Assembly: GCA_018646675.1 (NCBI GenBank)
Contig: JABGUH010000014.1
Span: 1 to 64,000 of the forward strand
Direction: 5' to 3'
Length of the DNA stretch: 64,000 bases
From: Bdellovibrionales bacterium
Lineage (GTDB): Bacteria; Bdellovibrionota; Bacteriovoracia; Bacteriovoracales; Bacteriovoracaceae
The notes under the pieces were generated by a model. It made no database searches. It worked only from the letters and a program-made list of their open reading frames with translations, and was not told the DNA's origin. A program made the translations under genes and the position numbers. Shown one piece after another: positions 9,087-22,036 of the stretch (positions are counted from its first letter, which is position 1; each line of letters opens with the position of its first letter).

Positions 9087-9377
9087 TTAGCGAACTACGA
9101 AGACGGAGATAAAGGTAAAGATAACCAAAGATTCGATTAGTGCAAGACCTAGAATCATTGGAGTTTGAATCTTACCAGCAGCATTTGGATTACGAGCAAT
9201 CCCTTCTAGGGCCGCAGCAATCGCTCTGGATTGACCTTGTGTTCCACCAAAAGCAGCAAGAGCAACACCAAGAGGATATGCAAAGTACAGTGCTGCATTG
9301 TCAGTAAATCCACTACCTTCGCCTGCAAAAGCGGTAGTGGCCATTGTTGCTAACATCAAAAATAGAATTTTTTTCAT
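9087..9377 (-). CDS. atpE: F-type ATP synthase subunit c
   Basis: Ninety-six residues: an N-terminal leader (MKKILFLMLATMATTAFA) with signal-peptide character, then the two-helix hairpin of the c ring. The polar loop is EGIARNPNAAGK. The ion-binding carboxylate is Glu82 in helix 2. Counting from the loop arginine (Arg62), Gln49 and Ser83 fall at the positions of Gln32 and Ser66 in the Na+-driven Ilyobacter tartaricus ring. Thr67 and Tyr70 of that ring correspond to Leu84 and Phe87 here, so the Na+ signature is only partial. The gene has a clear ribosome binding site (AAGGAG) and lies 46 bases downstream of atpB. Confidence 0.96.
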   Translation of the reverse strand: MKKILFLMLATMATTAFAGEGSGFTDNAALYFAYPLGVALAAFGGTQGQSRAIAAALEGIARNPNAAGKIQTPMILGLALIESLVIFTFISVFVVR

Positions 9378-9423
9378 AATATTTCTCCTTTTATGAAAAA
9401 GTTAAGGTCTAATTCGCCTAAGC

Positions 9424-10188
9424 CTAGTGCTCATCATGATCTTGATGAGACACCGCCAAACTAATATAGACCATGCTTAACATTGTAAAAACGTATGCCT
9501 GAATGACACAAACCAAAAGCCCCAGCACATAGAAAATTACCGGCACGAGTAGTGGCACTAAGTCGGTAAAGGTGCCAAGTACCAAGTGATCACCCATCAT
9601 ATTTCCTCGCAGCCGAAGAGCAAGTGAGATGGGACGTACAAGATTAGAGACAATCTCAATAGGAAAAACCAAAATAGCCATATACCATAGAGGTCCGCAA
9701 AAATGTTTAATATAGTTCCAGGTTCCCTGAACCTTACAACCTTTGATGTTGTAATAGACAAAAGAGAAGATACCCAATGCCAAAGTTGTACTTAGATGCT
9801 CTGTTGGCGGCAAAAACCCCGGAATTAAGCCTAATAGATTCGAACAGAGAATAAAAAGAAAGATTGTTGCAATAAATGGAAAATAGGTGGGAGCATCCTT
9901 ATCACCCAACACCATCTTACACTGGTTGTAGATAAACTGGCCGTAAGCCTCAACTAAATTACGAAGAGTAAATCCACTATCAGGAATTGCGATATTGTTA
10001 ACTGAAGCTAACTGTCGTCGGTAGTAAAGGGCCGTGCCAATCAATAGTACGGCGACTAAAACAAAAGAGATAATGTGTTGAGGAACATGAATTGAGTGTT
10101 CAACTAGTCCAAGCCAAGTGAAACCACCGCTGGCAAGTGCTGCTACTGGAATAAAAACCGAAAGGGAAAGTATAATTCTCCAGACCAT
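9424..10188 (-). CDS. atpB: F-type ATP synthase subunit a
   Basis: This membrane stator subunit forms the ion half-channels next to the c ring. The start at 10188 (ATG, with TTGGAG nine bases upstream) is preferred to the in-frame TTG five codons earlier. The protein is 254 residues and begins with a signal-like hydrophobic stretch ending ALASGG. The essential channel arginine is in SLALRLRGNMMGDH near residue 200. Long hydrophobic helices flank it, and the C-terminus is His/Asp-rich. It sits with atpE and two AtpI-like genes, well away from the other ATP synthase genes at 30-36 kb. Confidence 0.95.
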   Translation of the reverse strand: MVWRIILSLSVFIPVAALASGGFTWLGLVEHSIHVPQHIISFVLVAVLLIGTALYYRRQLASVNNIAIPDSGFTLRNLVEAYGQFIYNQCKMVLGDKDAPTYFPFIATIFLFILCSNLLGLIPGFLPPTEHLSTTLALGIFSFVYYNIKGCKVQGTWNYIKHFCGPLWYMAILVFPIEIVSNLVRPISLALRLRGNMMGDHLVLGTFTDLVPLLVPVIFYVLGLLVCVIQAYVFTMLSMVYISLAVSHQDHDEH

Positions 10189-10206
10189 TAACGTACACTC
10201 CAACCT

Positions 10207-10557
10207 TCATTTCAAAGAGATGGCCAGTACAACCATCTGAAAACAGTAATTAATAATCGATATAATTATCCTATCGCCGATAAAATGTATACCCAAAGAT
10301 AGTGCCAAAAAAAGCAAACTTAGCTTAACCAAATTTATTAGAACTATTGACGTACTACCGGTTTTTTGTCCCTCTGCGGTAAAGAGTATCCTGGTCGTCG
10401 CCTTAACCAAAAGTAGATGGTTAATAACTACTACTAGATAGACCCCAATTAGAACGTAAATCTCTAATAAGTTTTGGCAAAAAAAACCCAAAAGAATCGT
10501 CGAGGCAAGGGATAGTGGCAGATAAAATTTCCAATCAATTTTTTTTGCATCGCGCAT
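10207..10557 (-). CDS. AtpI-like small membrane protein upstream of atpB
   Basis: The 116-residue protein has about four hydrophobic spans and no obvious enzymatic motif. Its position directly upstream of atpB and its size suit the poorly conserved AtpI-type protein, thought to help assemble the c ring. I choose the ATG at 10557 (AGAAGAG upstream, no overlap with the preceding gene); an alternative ATG at 10587 would overlap that gene by 26 bases. The function rests on context more than on sequence. Confidence 0.65.
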   Translation of the reverse strand: MRDAKKIDWKFYLPLSLASTILLGFFCQNLLEIYVLIGVYLVVVINHLLLVKATTRILFTAEGQKTGSTSIVLINLVKLSLLFLALSLGIHFIGDRIIISIINYCFQMVVLAISLK

Positions 10558-10561
10558 ATTA

Positions 10562-10765
10562 TTATCTCTTCTTAGATCTATAAGCATAAATCACCAACAG
10601 AACAATAGTATTTACAACTATCAGCAAAAAAATTGACCATCCGACCCAAGTTGAAACTATCCCTCGCTTAATTAACACAGATGCCAAAATAGCAGCAGCA
10701 ATTATTGTAGAAGGGAGGCTTAGGGCCAATGCTGTAACTTTTGCCCAACCTCTGTCTAGCATCAT
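10562..10765 (-). CDS. AtpZ/AtpI-family putative F0 accessory protein
   Basis: A 67-residue protein with two hydrophobic spans (roughly residues 12-32 and 40-60) and a basic tail (YRSKKR). This is the layout of the short AtpZ/AtpI-like proteins found first in many atp operons, proposed to handle Mg2+/Ca2+ or to assist c-ring assembly. GGAG lies about ten bases ahead of the start. The next gene begins four bases after its stop. The call is from topology and neighbourhood. Confidence 0.7.
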   Translation of the reverse strand: MMLDRGWAKVTALALSLPSTIIAAAILASVLIKRGIVSTWVGWSIFLLIVVNTIVLLVIYAYRSKKR

Positions 10766-10781
10766 AACGTACTCACTCCAT

Positions 10782-11594
10782 CTATCTTTTTCTGGCCACT
10801 TTACGAGCGTAGATTGAGTTAAGGCGATTCTTTATCACCTTAGGATTAGAGAACTCACCAAGAATTGAATAATAAATATCATATGCCTTTTTTAACTCTT
10901 CTAACATCTCGTAGGCATTGGCAATCATAAACTTTACCCGAACCACACTTTCTCGTTTTGTCTCTCTGCTTAAATATTTTCGCCAGTGAATAATCGCTGA
11001 TTTCCATCTCTTTTGATGAAACTCTAGTAGTCCTAGCTCGTACTGTGCCTCTAAGTTATATTCATGACCTGCATCCCTGCTGATTCTATTTAATATACGT
11101 TGAGCTAAGAGTATCTCAGAGTTTTTCACATAAGACAGACCTAAACGATAGAGATAAAAATCAACCATCTTAAGTCTGGGGGTAATATTTGACAGTTTTT
11201 TATAGCTTAAGGTCGCACAGCTATAATCCTTAAGATAGACGAAACAGATCTCACCAATTTTTTCCTCGGCTCGAATCGACCACAGAGGGTCCTTAGAAAA
11301 TTTTTTTACATTACTAAAATGAATAATGGCCTGGCGATAGTTACCCATATAGGTGGAATAAAGTTCTCCTAATTGATATGAGATTTTTAATTTTATATCA
11401 ACGGAAGGATTGCTATCTAAAATTTTTTCATAAAGCAAGACTGCTTCTGGATAGGATTGAGTGCTAACAAGTTGTTGGGCATCTAAAATAGTATTATGAA
11501 GTTGTGACGAAAAATCACAGGATGAAGTGATAAGAAAAAAAAATAAAAAAAATGTTAACGAGAACTTAATATGAAGCTTATTCCTCTTCTTCAT
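10782..11594 (-). CDS. TPR-repeat lipoprotein
   Basis: The ATG at 11594 opens into a lipoprotein signal: basic N-terminus, hydrophobic stretch, then lipobox LITSSC, so the mature protein would be a lipid-anchored envelope protein. The remaining about 240 residues are helical tetratricopeptide-like repeats (for example [17 protein letters not shown] and [14 protein letters not shown]), recalling BamD or CpoB-type periplasmic scaffolds. The start lies inside the end of gyrA, overlapping it by 17 bases in another frame, which indicates co-transcription with gyrBA. The specific partner is not evident. Confidence 0.75.
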   Translation of the reverse strand: MKKRNKLHIKFSLTFFLFFFLITSSCDFSSQLHNTILDAQQLVSTQSYPEAVLLYEKILDSNPSVDIKLKISYQLGELYSTYMGNYRQAIIHFSNVKKFSKDPLWSIRAEEKIGEICFVYLKDYSCATLSYKKLSNITPRLKMVDFYLYRLGLSYVKNSEILLAQRILNRISRDAGHEYNLEAQYELGLLEFHQKRWKSAIIHWRKYLSRETKRESVVRVKFMIANAYEMLEELKKAYDIYYSILGEFSNPKVIKNRLNSIYARKVARKR

Positions 11595-14022
11595 TTTCAA
11601 TAATCTTCTCAACTGCCACCACGCGCTCTTCTCCCTTTAGATTAATTAGCTTAACCCCTTGGGTATTTCTGCCTAGTAGCGAGATACCAGAAATTTTAAC
11701 TCTGATCACTTGGCCCTTATTAGTAATGATCATCAAGTCATCTTTATCGTTAACTGGTTTAATTTGAACAATATCACCATTTTTCTCTGTTAGCTTCATC
11801 GCCAGAATTCCACGGCCTCCGCGCCCTTGCTTGCGATATTGAATAGCCTGAGTCCGCTTCCCATAACCTTTTTCCGTCACAGAGAGGATCTCTACGCCAT
11901 CGTCAATTAATTCCATGCCAATGATTTTTTCTTGGTTGTCTAGAGCAATTCCCTTTACGCCTTGAGAGACTCTTCCCATTACTCTACAGTCAGATTCATT
12001 AAAACGAATAATTTTTCCTGAACTAGAACAGAGAAGAACATCTTTTGTCCCATCAGTTACCCTGATATTTACCAGTGAATCACCATCTTGAATTTTAATT
12101 GCCCGTAATCCATTTTGACGAATATTTTGATAATCTGAAAGTTGCGATCTTTTTACCAAGCCCTTTTTGGTGGAAAATACTAAATACCTCTCAAAGTGGT
12201 CAACCGGAATTGGAATTACCTCTTTGACACTCTCATCTGAACTAATGGGAAGTAAATTTGCCATATGTCTACCACGAGCTGTACGAGTTGCTTCGGGAAT
12301 TTGATAGACCTTCATCGAAAAGACTACTCCCTTCGAAGTAAAGAACAAAATTGTATCATGAGTACTGGCAACAAAGAGATCATTAACAAAATCATCTCCC
12401 ATGCTGGCACCTTTAACACCTACTCCTCCTCGCTTCTGCGTTTTGTAGGTATCTAGTAACATTCTTTTAACATAGCCCTTGTGGGTAACAGTAACAATAA
12501 CCTCTTCTTTTTTGATCAGATCTTCTTGATCAATCTCATCTGTTTGACCAATAATTTCTGTACGCCGCTCATCACCATATTTTTCAATCAGATCAGTAAA
12601 TTCATCTTTGATAATTGTTCTCACCTGGCAATCGTCATTTAAAATTCCCTCAAGGCGGATTATCTCTTTAATTATAGCTTCATAATCGCTGATTATCTTA
12701 TCTCGTTCAAGACCAGTTAACCGCTGAAGCTTCATGTCCAGTATAGCTTGCGCCTGGATCTCTGAAAGTGTAAACATTGCAACTAGACTTGTGCGAGCCT
12801 GAACTGGCCCATCTGACTTCTTGATCAATTCGATTATCGGATCAATGTTTTCAACTGCTTTTTTTAGTCCCTCTAAAATATGAGCGCGCTGACGTGCTTT
12901 TTCTAATTCAAAGACAGTCCGTCGAATAACAATCTCTCTTCGATGATCGATAAAGTGCAGTAGCTGTTCTTTAATATTTAATACTTTCGGAATTCCATTA
13001 ACAATTGCTAGAAAGATAATTCCAAAAGATACTTGTAGCTGGCTATTTTTAAATAACCTGTTCAATATAACGGATGCTATCTCACCTTTTTTTAATTCGA
13101 TACAAATTCTAATCCCAAGACGGTTGGACTCATCTCGAATGTCAGAAATACCGGTTAGGACTTTATTGTTAACCATCTCTGCAATTTTTTCAATTAGACG
13201 AGATTTATTAACCTGGTAGGGTAACTCCGTTATCACCAATCGTTCACGCTCTTGTTTGCCAAAGATCTCAATATCAACTTTAGCACGGATTTGAATAATT
13301 CCTCTTCCGGTGTGATAGGCTGATCTAATCCCGGCACGACCATGAATAGCTCCTGCAGTGGGAAAATCGGGTCCCGGAATAAACTGCATAATTTCATCAA
13401 CACTCATTTCCCTGTTGTCTACTAAGTCAATTAGTGCTGTCACAACCTCTTTTAGATTATGAGGCGGAATATTGGTCGACATGCCAACTGCAATACCAGT
13501 CGATCCATTAATTAATAAATTTGGTATTTTGGTAGGAAGAACAGATGGCTCTTTTCTGGAGTCATCATAGTTAGGTTGCCACTCCACTGTCTCCTTATCT
13601 AGATCCATCAACATCTCTTCAGACAGTCTATCCATCCGAATTTCAGTATATCGCATCGCTGCCGCATTATCCCCATCAATAGAACCAAAGTTACCCTGTC
13701 CATCAACCAAGGGATAGCGCATGGAGAAATCCTGTGCCATTCGAACAACTGCATTATAAATAGCAGAGTCTCCGTGAGGGTGATACTTACCCATAACATC
13801 ACCAACAACACGCGCTGACTTCAAAAAAGGTTTGTTATGATAGTTATTAAGGGTATGCATCGCATAGATAATTCTACGATGAACTGGTTTAAATCCATCT
13901 CGCACATCCGGAAGTGCTCGTCCTACTATAACAGACATAGCATAATCAAGATAACATTCGCGCATCTCATCTTGAATTGCTACTGGAGCAATATTATCAT
14001 TTTCAATTATATCATCAGACAT
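11578..14022 (-). CDS. gyrA: DNA gyrase subunit A
   Basis: This is the breakage-reunion subunit of gyrase (814 residues). The catalytic tyrosine is Tyr125 in [10 protein letters not shown]. The quinolone-resistance region reads [10 protein letters not shown], with Ser86 (E. coli Ser83) and Asn90 where E. coli has Asp87. The GyrA box [14 protein letters not shown] near residue 535 starts the C-terminal DNA-wrapping domain, and the tail is acidic (ENEEEE). It lies five bases downstream of gyrB in the dnaN-recF-gyrB-gyrA block and is followed by an overlapping lipoprotein gene. Confidence 0.98.
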   Translation of the reverse strand: MSDDIIENDNIAPVAIQDEMRECYLDYAMSVIVGRALPDVRDGFKPVHRRIIYAMHTLNNYHNKPFLKSARVVGDVMGKYHPHGDSAIYNAVVRMAQDFSMRYPLVDGQGNFGSIDGDNAAAMRYTEIRMDRLSEEMLMDLDKETVEWQPNYDDSRKEPSVLPTKIPNLLINGSTGIAVGMSTNIPPHNLKEVVTALIDLVDNREMSVDEIMQFIPGPDFPTAGAIHGRAGIRSAYHTGRGIIQIRAKVDIEIFGKQERERLVITELPYQVNKSRLIEKIAEMVNNKVLTGISDIRDESNRLGIRICIELKKGEIASVILNRLFKNSQLQVSFGIIFLAIVNGIPKVLNIKEQLLHFIDHRREIVIRRTVFELEKARQRAHILEGLKKAVENIDPIIELIKKSDGPVQARTSLVAMFTLSEIQAQAILDMKLQRLTGLERDKIISDYEAIIKEIIRLEGILNDDCQVRTIIKDEFTDLIEKYGDERRTEIIGQTDEIDQEDLIKKEEVIVTVTHKGYVKRMLLDTYKTQKRGGVGVKGASMGDDFVNDLFVASTHDTILFFTSKGVVFSMKVYQIPEATRTARGRHMANLLPISSDESVKEVIPIPVDHFERYLVFSTKKGLVKRSQLSDYQNIRQNGLRAIKIQDGDSLVNIRVTDGTKDVLLCSSSGKIIRFNESDCRVMGRVSQGVKGIALDNQEKIIGMELIDDGVEILSVTEKGYGKRTQAIQYRKQGRGGRGILAMKLTEKNGDIVQIKPVNDKDDLMIITNKGQVIRVKISGISLLGRNTQGVKLINLKGEERVVAVEKIIENEEEE

Positions 14023-14027
14023 AGCGA

Positions 14028-17607
<3,580 letters not shown>

Positions 17608-18726
17608 TTACAGGCGAAGAGGCATAACAATACTTAGATAATTATTAGCATTTGGTGATTTAATAACAATTGGGCTTAATTCGTTATTAAGCTCAATATC
17701 AATATCACCATCAGGAAAAGTTTGAATAGTCTCTAATAAGTACTTTGCATTAAATCCAACATTAATATCTTTATCTCGATAGTTAATATCCAGATCTTCA
17801 ACAGCATGGCCAAGGGATTGGTGATTTGCTGTAATATTCATTTTATCTTCACCAATTTTTATTTTTATACCATTTGTTTTCTCGTTAGACATAATGCTTA
17901 TACGTCTAATTGACTCTAAAAAAACATTACGTTCAACGGAAAACTTATATGAAGTTTTTGTGGGAATAACTGTTTGATACTGTGGATAATCTCTAGAAAT
18001 AAGTCTTATTGATAGAAAATATTGCTCTAAACCAGAAATATATAAAAAAGAGCTATTGAGAGAGAGATTAATGGTCTCACCAGGAAGAGACTCACACATT
18101 TTTTTTAACTCATATACACCTTTTTTGGGAATAATAACTCCATCAACTAAAGGCACAATACTTCTACTCTCATCTAATTCTAAATCGACCAGAGACAGTC
18201 GAAATCCATCTGTTGCAACCGCTCTTAATTTAGAGTCTAGTTGTTGTAAAAAAATTCCATTTAGAAACATTCTGGTATCATCATTAGATATGGCGTGAGA
18301 TGTTTTGCTAATAATATTTAACATGTCATCTGTATTAATTGAAAACTTATCACCATCACTATCAAAAAGCAGAGTTGGAAAATCATCTTTTTTGGTTACT
18401 AGCAGTGAGTAGTGAATATTTTCACAGTTAACTAACAACTCATTGCGATTAGGGTCTACAATTAAGTCAATATCTTTGTTTGGAAGTTCTTTTAAAATAT
18501 CATAAAAATTTTTTGCGTTAATACAACATGATCCCTCTTCGGTAGTTTGAGCACGAATAAGTAGTCTAGTAGATATTTCAAGATCAGTTACTTCTAGTTG
18601 AACTTTTCCATCCTTCGCTGTTAATAGAGCGTAGGTTAAAATTGGACGAGTACTTTTTCTGTCAATTACAGATAGTATCTTTCCGGCAATGTTTTTTAGC
18701 TCTTCACAGCTAACTCTAATCTGCAT
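17608..18726 (-). CDS. dnaN: DNA polymerase III beta sliding clamp
   Basis: The 372-residue clamp subunit dimerises into a ring that tethers polymerase to DNA. It shows the three repeated clamp folds and family motifs (ISNDDTRMFLNGIFLQ, ATDGFRLSLVDLEL in the middle domain, and the C-terminal YLSIVMPLRL closing in the conserved M-P-L/M-R-L). It is the first gene rightward of the origin region on this strand and starts the dnaN-recF-gyrB-gyrA block. Confidence 0.97.
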   Translation of the reverse strand: MQIRVSCEELKNIAGKILSVIDRKSTRPILTYALLTAKDGKVQLEVTDLEISTRLLIRAQTTEEGSCCINAKNFYDILKELPNKDIDLIVDPNRNELLVNCENIHYSLLVTKKDDFPTLLFDSDGDKFSINTDDMLNIISKTSHAISNDDTRMFLNGIFLQQLDSKLRAVATDGFRLSLVDLELDESRSIVPLVDGVIIPKKGVYELKKMCESLPGETINLSLNSSFLYISGLEQYFLSIRLISRDYPQYQTVIPTKTSYKFSVERNVFLESIRRISIMSNEKTNGIKIKIGEDKMNITANHQSLGHAVEDLDINYRDKDINVGFNAKYLLETIQTFPDGDIDIELNNELSPIVIKSPNANNYLSIVMPLRL

Positions 18727-18840
18727 TAATAATCCTAAACGTCGGTAGTAACCACTGGAGATATTTTGTATACTTTAGCTGATATTAAATCAAGCCCCTT
18801 TCAAAGACTTCTTTTGAAAAGATTCTCTGACTACTTCTTT

Positions 18841-19190
18841 AACTTATTATTAATATATTAAATATATAAATATAATAAGGTGTGGAAAAGTGGATAACTA
18901 AGCAAAACCATATAAAATAAAGTAGTTAACATACATGACCACTGTTGGTCATTGTGGAGAAATTAGCGAAAAACAGCTTCTTTATTCGGAGATTCTTTTT
19001 TTTTCTACCAAAAATCTGAGCTTGTTAACAATCCTTCAACACACTTCTAACATAAATAATTTTTACTGTTGAAACAGAGAGAAAAATGGATACTCTTTGT
19101 TTTTTTTCCACAAAATTATCAACATGTTGATAATTATTACTGTTGATAACCTGTTTGTGGAAAAGGTTATCAACATTTGTTGAAAACATT
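18841..19190. other. Probable chromosomal origin oriC
   Basis: The 575-base gap between dnaA and dnaN holds an extremely AT-rich stretch at 18841-18880 (candidate unwinding element) and DnaA-box-like 9-mers. Two forms recur. TTATCAACA occurs at 19116 and 19167 on the plus strand and at 19125 and 19141 on the minus. TTTTCCACA occurs at 19104 on the plus strand and at 18881 and 19156 on the minus. Weaker variants start at 18889 (TTATCCACT), 18953 (TTCTCCACA) and 19178 (TTTTCAACA). Six strong boxes and one weak one fall within 83 bases (19104-19186). The dnaA-dnaN location is a common one for oriC. Outside 18841-19190 I see nothing else in the gap. Confidence 0.85.
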
Positions 19191-19301
19191 TTAAACCAAG
19201 GGACTAACGCAAGGAAAACATTAAGAAATATACAAACTGTCGAAATGTTAACTTATATTAACAAAGGGGGATTTATCTTTTAGATAAGCCGCGTCTAATA
19301 G

Positions 19302-20963
19302 TTAAATATTGTTCTCAATATAAACAATATCTTTTGATAACTGAGAGTCTGTTTTCAATCGCTCCTTTATTTTATTGATACCGTGAATGACCGAGGAGTG
19401 ATCTCGTCCTCCGTAGTATTTGCCAATCTCTTGTAGCGTTGCTTTTACCATCGAGTAGGAGAGATACATTGCAACGTGTCTACTAGAGGTAATTTCCTTA
19501 CTTCGCGAAGTGGATTTTAGGTCAGCCAGGGGCACTTTAAAATATTGTGCAACCGATTTGCCAACCATTACTAAGGTAATCTCCTTGGATGCATTGTTAT
19601 CCTCTAACATTAGAATCTCTTTGGCGATATTCATATCAAGTTCAATGTTCATAATATTGGTGGTTGCTGACAGTCTGATCAGCGCACCTTCAAGCTGGCG
19701 AATATTATTTTTAATATTGGAAGCCACAAGGGCCAAAATATCGTCCGCTACAAACAGATCTAACTCATTTGCCTTACGTTTCAAGATAGCAATTCTTGTC
19801 TCAAGGTCGGGCACCTGCATATCAACAATTAATCCCCACTGAAGACGAGTTCTAATTCTCTCTTCTAAATCCTGAATGTCTTTGGGATCTTTGTCAGAGG
19901 TTAGGATTAGCTGCTTACCTTTTTGGTGTAACTCGTTGAAAATATGGAAAAATTCCTCTTGTGTTCGCTTTTTGCCAGATAAATTATGGATATCATCTAT
20001 CATTAGTACATCGACATGATCAGAGTACTTCTTTTTAAAGGATATAATATTGTTGTTTTGAATGTGAGAGACCATCTCATCATAGAACTCTTTAGCTGAT
20101 ATCAAGCATATTCTTAGAGAGGGTTGATTTTCGCGAATCATATTCGCAACAGCATGGAGTAGGTGAGTTTTACCAAGGCCGGAGCCACCATAAATGTAAA
20201 GAGATTGGTAACGTCCATCACGTCCAGGCTTTTTGGCAACCGCCATAGAGGTTGAGTAAGCCATGTGATTACATGGACCAGTGATAAAGGAGTCAAAAGT
20301 TTTTGACGGATTAATTATAAGGCTGTTCTCGCTGTCTTGCTGCATATGGTCAATATATTTAGATTCAACCATAGAGTTAAGGTCATTTTGATTGGGGTTT
20401 AGGTCAATGGTAAATTTGGCCTCCTTAACTGATTTGGGCCCATTACCAAAATCGTTTTCTAGATTTTGGGTCTCCTGCTTCCCACGATTAATTGAGTTTA
20501 ATATATTATCGTTATTTGAGCTTAGGGTTCTCTCTACTGCTGGAGCTCTAACTCCAATTTCCATACTAAAACCTTCTCCTAGTGTCACTGAGATAGCATT
20601 AGCAATATGGCCTAAATAGTGGCTCTCTATCATTGTTTGAATAAAGGGGGTGGCCGCTAAAAAGTTAAGTAGCTTGTTCTCAATATTAACCAGAGAGAAA
20701 TTATCCTCAAAATATGCTTGGAATTTTTGTGGATTAATTGAATCTCTAAGACACTCCATAATGGCACTGTCTATATCCTGTAGCTCCTGGTCTGAGGCAG
20801 TAGTGCTGATGCTATTGCTACTATTATGGCCATGATCTTGAGGATTAATAGAGCTGTTGTTGCGATCATCCTTAATTGTAGGTTCAACATTCTTAATAAT
20901 AGTGTCACTGATGGAGTCATTACTATTGTTATTGATAAAACGGCTGAAAGGAAATTGAGACAT
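19302..20963 (-). CDS. dnaA: Chromosomal replication initiator DnaA
   Basis: I choose the ATG at 20963 (AGAGAGG nine bases upstream, opening MSQFPFSRF), giving 553 residues. Domain I is followed by a long polar linker rich in Asn, Ser and Asp, which makes the protein longer than E. coli DnaA (467). The AAA+ domain has Walker A GGSGLGKTHLLHA and Walker B VLMIDDIHNLSGKKRTQ. The C-terminal DNA-binding helix carries YYGGRDHSSVIHGINKI, the family signature. It is transcribed towards the oriC-like gap, which lies just past its stop codon. Confidence 0.98.
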   Translation of the reverse strand: MSQFPFSRFINNNSNDSISDTIIKNVEPTIKDDRNNSSINPQDHGHNSSNSISTTASDQELQDIDSAIMECLRDSINPQKFQAYFEDNFSLVNIENKLLNFLAATPFIQTMIESHYLGHIANAISVTLGEGFSMEIGVRAPAVERTLSSNNDNILNSINRGKQETQNLENDFGNGPKSVKEAKFTIDLNPNQNDLNSMVESKYIDHMQQDSENSLIINPSKTFDSFITGPCNHMAYSTSMAVAKKPGRDGRYQSLYIYGGSGLGKTHLLHAVANMIRENQPSLRICLISAKEFYDEMVSHIQNNNIISFKKKYSDHVDVLMIDDIHNLSGKKRTQEEFFHIFNELHQKGKQLILTSDKDPKDIQDLEERIRTRLQWGLIVDMQVPDLETRIAILKRKANELDLFVADDILALVASNIKNNIRQLEGALIRLSATTNIMNIELDMNIAKEILMLEDNNASKEITLVMVGKSVAQYFKVPLADLKSTSRSKEITSSRHVAMYLSYSMVKATLQEIGKYYGGRDHSSVIHGINKIKERLKTDSQLSKDIVYIENNI

Positions 20964-21126
20964 TTTGCAACCTCTCTCGTTAAAAAGTTTCCGAGCGACC
21001 ATACTTTACTTAGCAGGAAGGGGCGATTTTTTACCATAGAGAGTGTGCTAGACGCAAGATACTTTTAATTGAAAAGGATTGCGGCCCCCCGCGTCAATAG
21101 ATAGGTAGTATGGTCTATTGGCTTGG

Positions 21127-21155
21127 TTGACCTTTCTATTCACAAAGTGTAAATG
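21127..21155 (+). promoter_or_regulatory. Candidate promoter of rpmH-rnpA
   Basis: TTGACC at 21127 and TAAATG at 21150 are separated by 17 bases, 68 bases ahead of the rpmH start. The -35 is good and the -10 weak. Confidence 0.35.
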
Positions 21156-21222
21156 GTATGGTGCATCTTAGACTGAACTATGCTAAATAAAATATTTCTA
21201 TAAAGAGTAGAAGGACGGATAT

Positions 21223-21375
21223 ATGAGTAAGAGAACGTGGCAACCCAAAAGAGCGAAAAGGTTGCGAGTACATGGGTTTTTAAAGAGAATGTCCTCACCT
21301 GGTGGCAAAAGTGTTATTAGTCGGCGGCGAGCAAAGGGTAGGACAAGTCTAACTGTTAGCACTGGCCAAAAATAG
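21223..21375 (+). CDS. rpmH: Ribosomal protein bL34
   Basis: A 50-residue, highly basic protein beginning [19 protein letters not shown], with the L34 core [23 protein letters not shown] lies about nine bases upstream of the ATG. L34 is a structural protein of the large ribosomal subunit. Its place between dnaA (divergent) and rnpA is the classic origin arrangement. The short C-terminal extension after the RRRAKGR block ([10 protein letters not shown]) is slightly longer than usual. Confidence 0.97.
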   Translation: MSKRTWQPKRAKRLRVHGFLKRMSSPGGKSVISRRRAKGRTSLTVSTGQK

Positions 21376-21382
21376 ATCATCG

Positions 21383-21754
21383 GTGCCAGATCACTCATTT
21401 GGTAAAGAGCATCGCCTTTTATCTAAGAAAGATTTCTCCTATTTGCGTGATAGAAGTAGACGTGTAAGTACATCCACCTTGTTGATTTATTATAAAAAAT
21501 CAAGAGTAGGTGAGAGTGCTACAAGATTAGGGATATCTATATCTAAAAAGGTTGGATCTGCGGTTAGACGAAATAGATTAAAGAGGCTGATTAGAGAGTT
21601 TTTTCGTACTTCTAATTTTGGCCATATGGGAAAAGATATTTTAGTGGTAGTCTCCCCTCGCTTGCTGAAAGAGGAAGATTACAACAAGGTGGGCAGCTAC
21701 CTAAACAAGATGATGAGTAGGCTTCTGTTGCAGGTTAAAAGTGATGATAAATAA
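21383..21754 (+). CDS. rnpA: Ribonuclease P protein component
   Basis: The 123-residue basic cofactor of the RNase P ribozyme processes tRNA 5' ends. It shows the early KEHRLLSKKDFSYL region and the RNA-binding signature RRNRLKRLIREFFR (RNR motif) near residue 65. The start appears to be a GTG at 21383, seven bases after the rpmH stop, with no clear ribosome binding site, so coupled translation from rpmH is likely. It overlaps yidD by 11 bases. Confidence 0.94.
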   Translation: MPDHSFGKEHRLLSKKDFSYLRDRSRRVSTSTLLIYYKKSRVGESATRLGISISKKVGSAVRRNRLKRLIREFFRTSNFGHMGKDILVVVSPRLLKEEDYNKVGSYLNKMMSRLLLQVKSDDK

Positions 21755-22025
21755 GGTTACAAAATTATTACAAAACTTAATAAAAGCACCTTTGCTTTTA
21801 TTGCTCTTTTTTTATCAGAAACTTATTTCACCCTTAATTGGTAGTCGTTGTCGTTATTATCCTAGTTGTTCTCACTATGCAGTCGAGACACTTAAGCGAT
21901 TTAACTTACCATACGCAATTTATTTAATAGCTCATCGTTTAATTAGATGTAGCCCTCTTAGTGATGGCGGCATTGATCCAGTACCAAGCTCTAACTCTAA
22001 AGAGTGTAGAATATTGGTCAAGTAG
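21744..22025 (+). CDS. yidD: Membrane protein insertion efficiency factor YidD
   Basis: Ninety-three residues with an N-terminal amphipathic or hydrophobic stretch (APLLLLLFFYQKLISP) and the YidD core CRYYPSCSHYAVE, followed by RLIRCSPLSDGGIDPVP. YidD assists YidC in inserting membrane proteins. I prefer the ATG at 21744 to the GTG one codon earlier. It overlaps the end of rnpA and precedes yidC by 11 bases. Confidence 0.95.
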   Translation: MINKVTKLLQNLIKAPLLLLLFFYQKLISPLIGSRCRYYPSCSHYAVETLKRFNLPYAIYLIAHRLIRCSPLSDGGIDPVPSSNSKECRILVK

Positions 22026-22036
22026 ATAGGACTTTT

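Noticed and set aside
20964-21222. Second oriC between dnaA and rpmH
   Set aside because: No cluster of DnaA-box-like 9-mers is present there, in contrast to the dnaA-dnaN gap.
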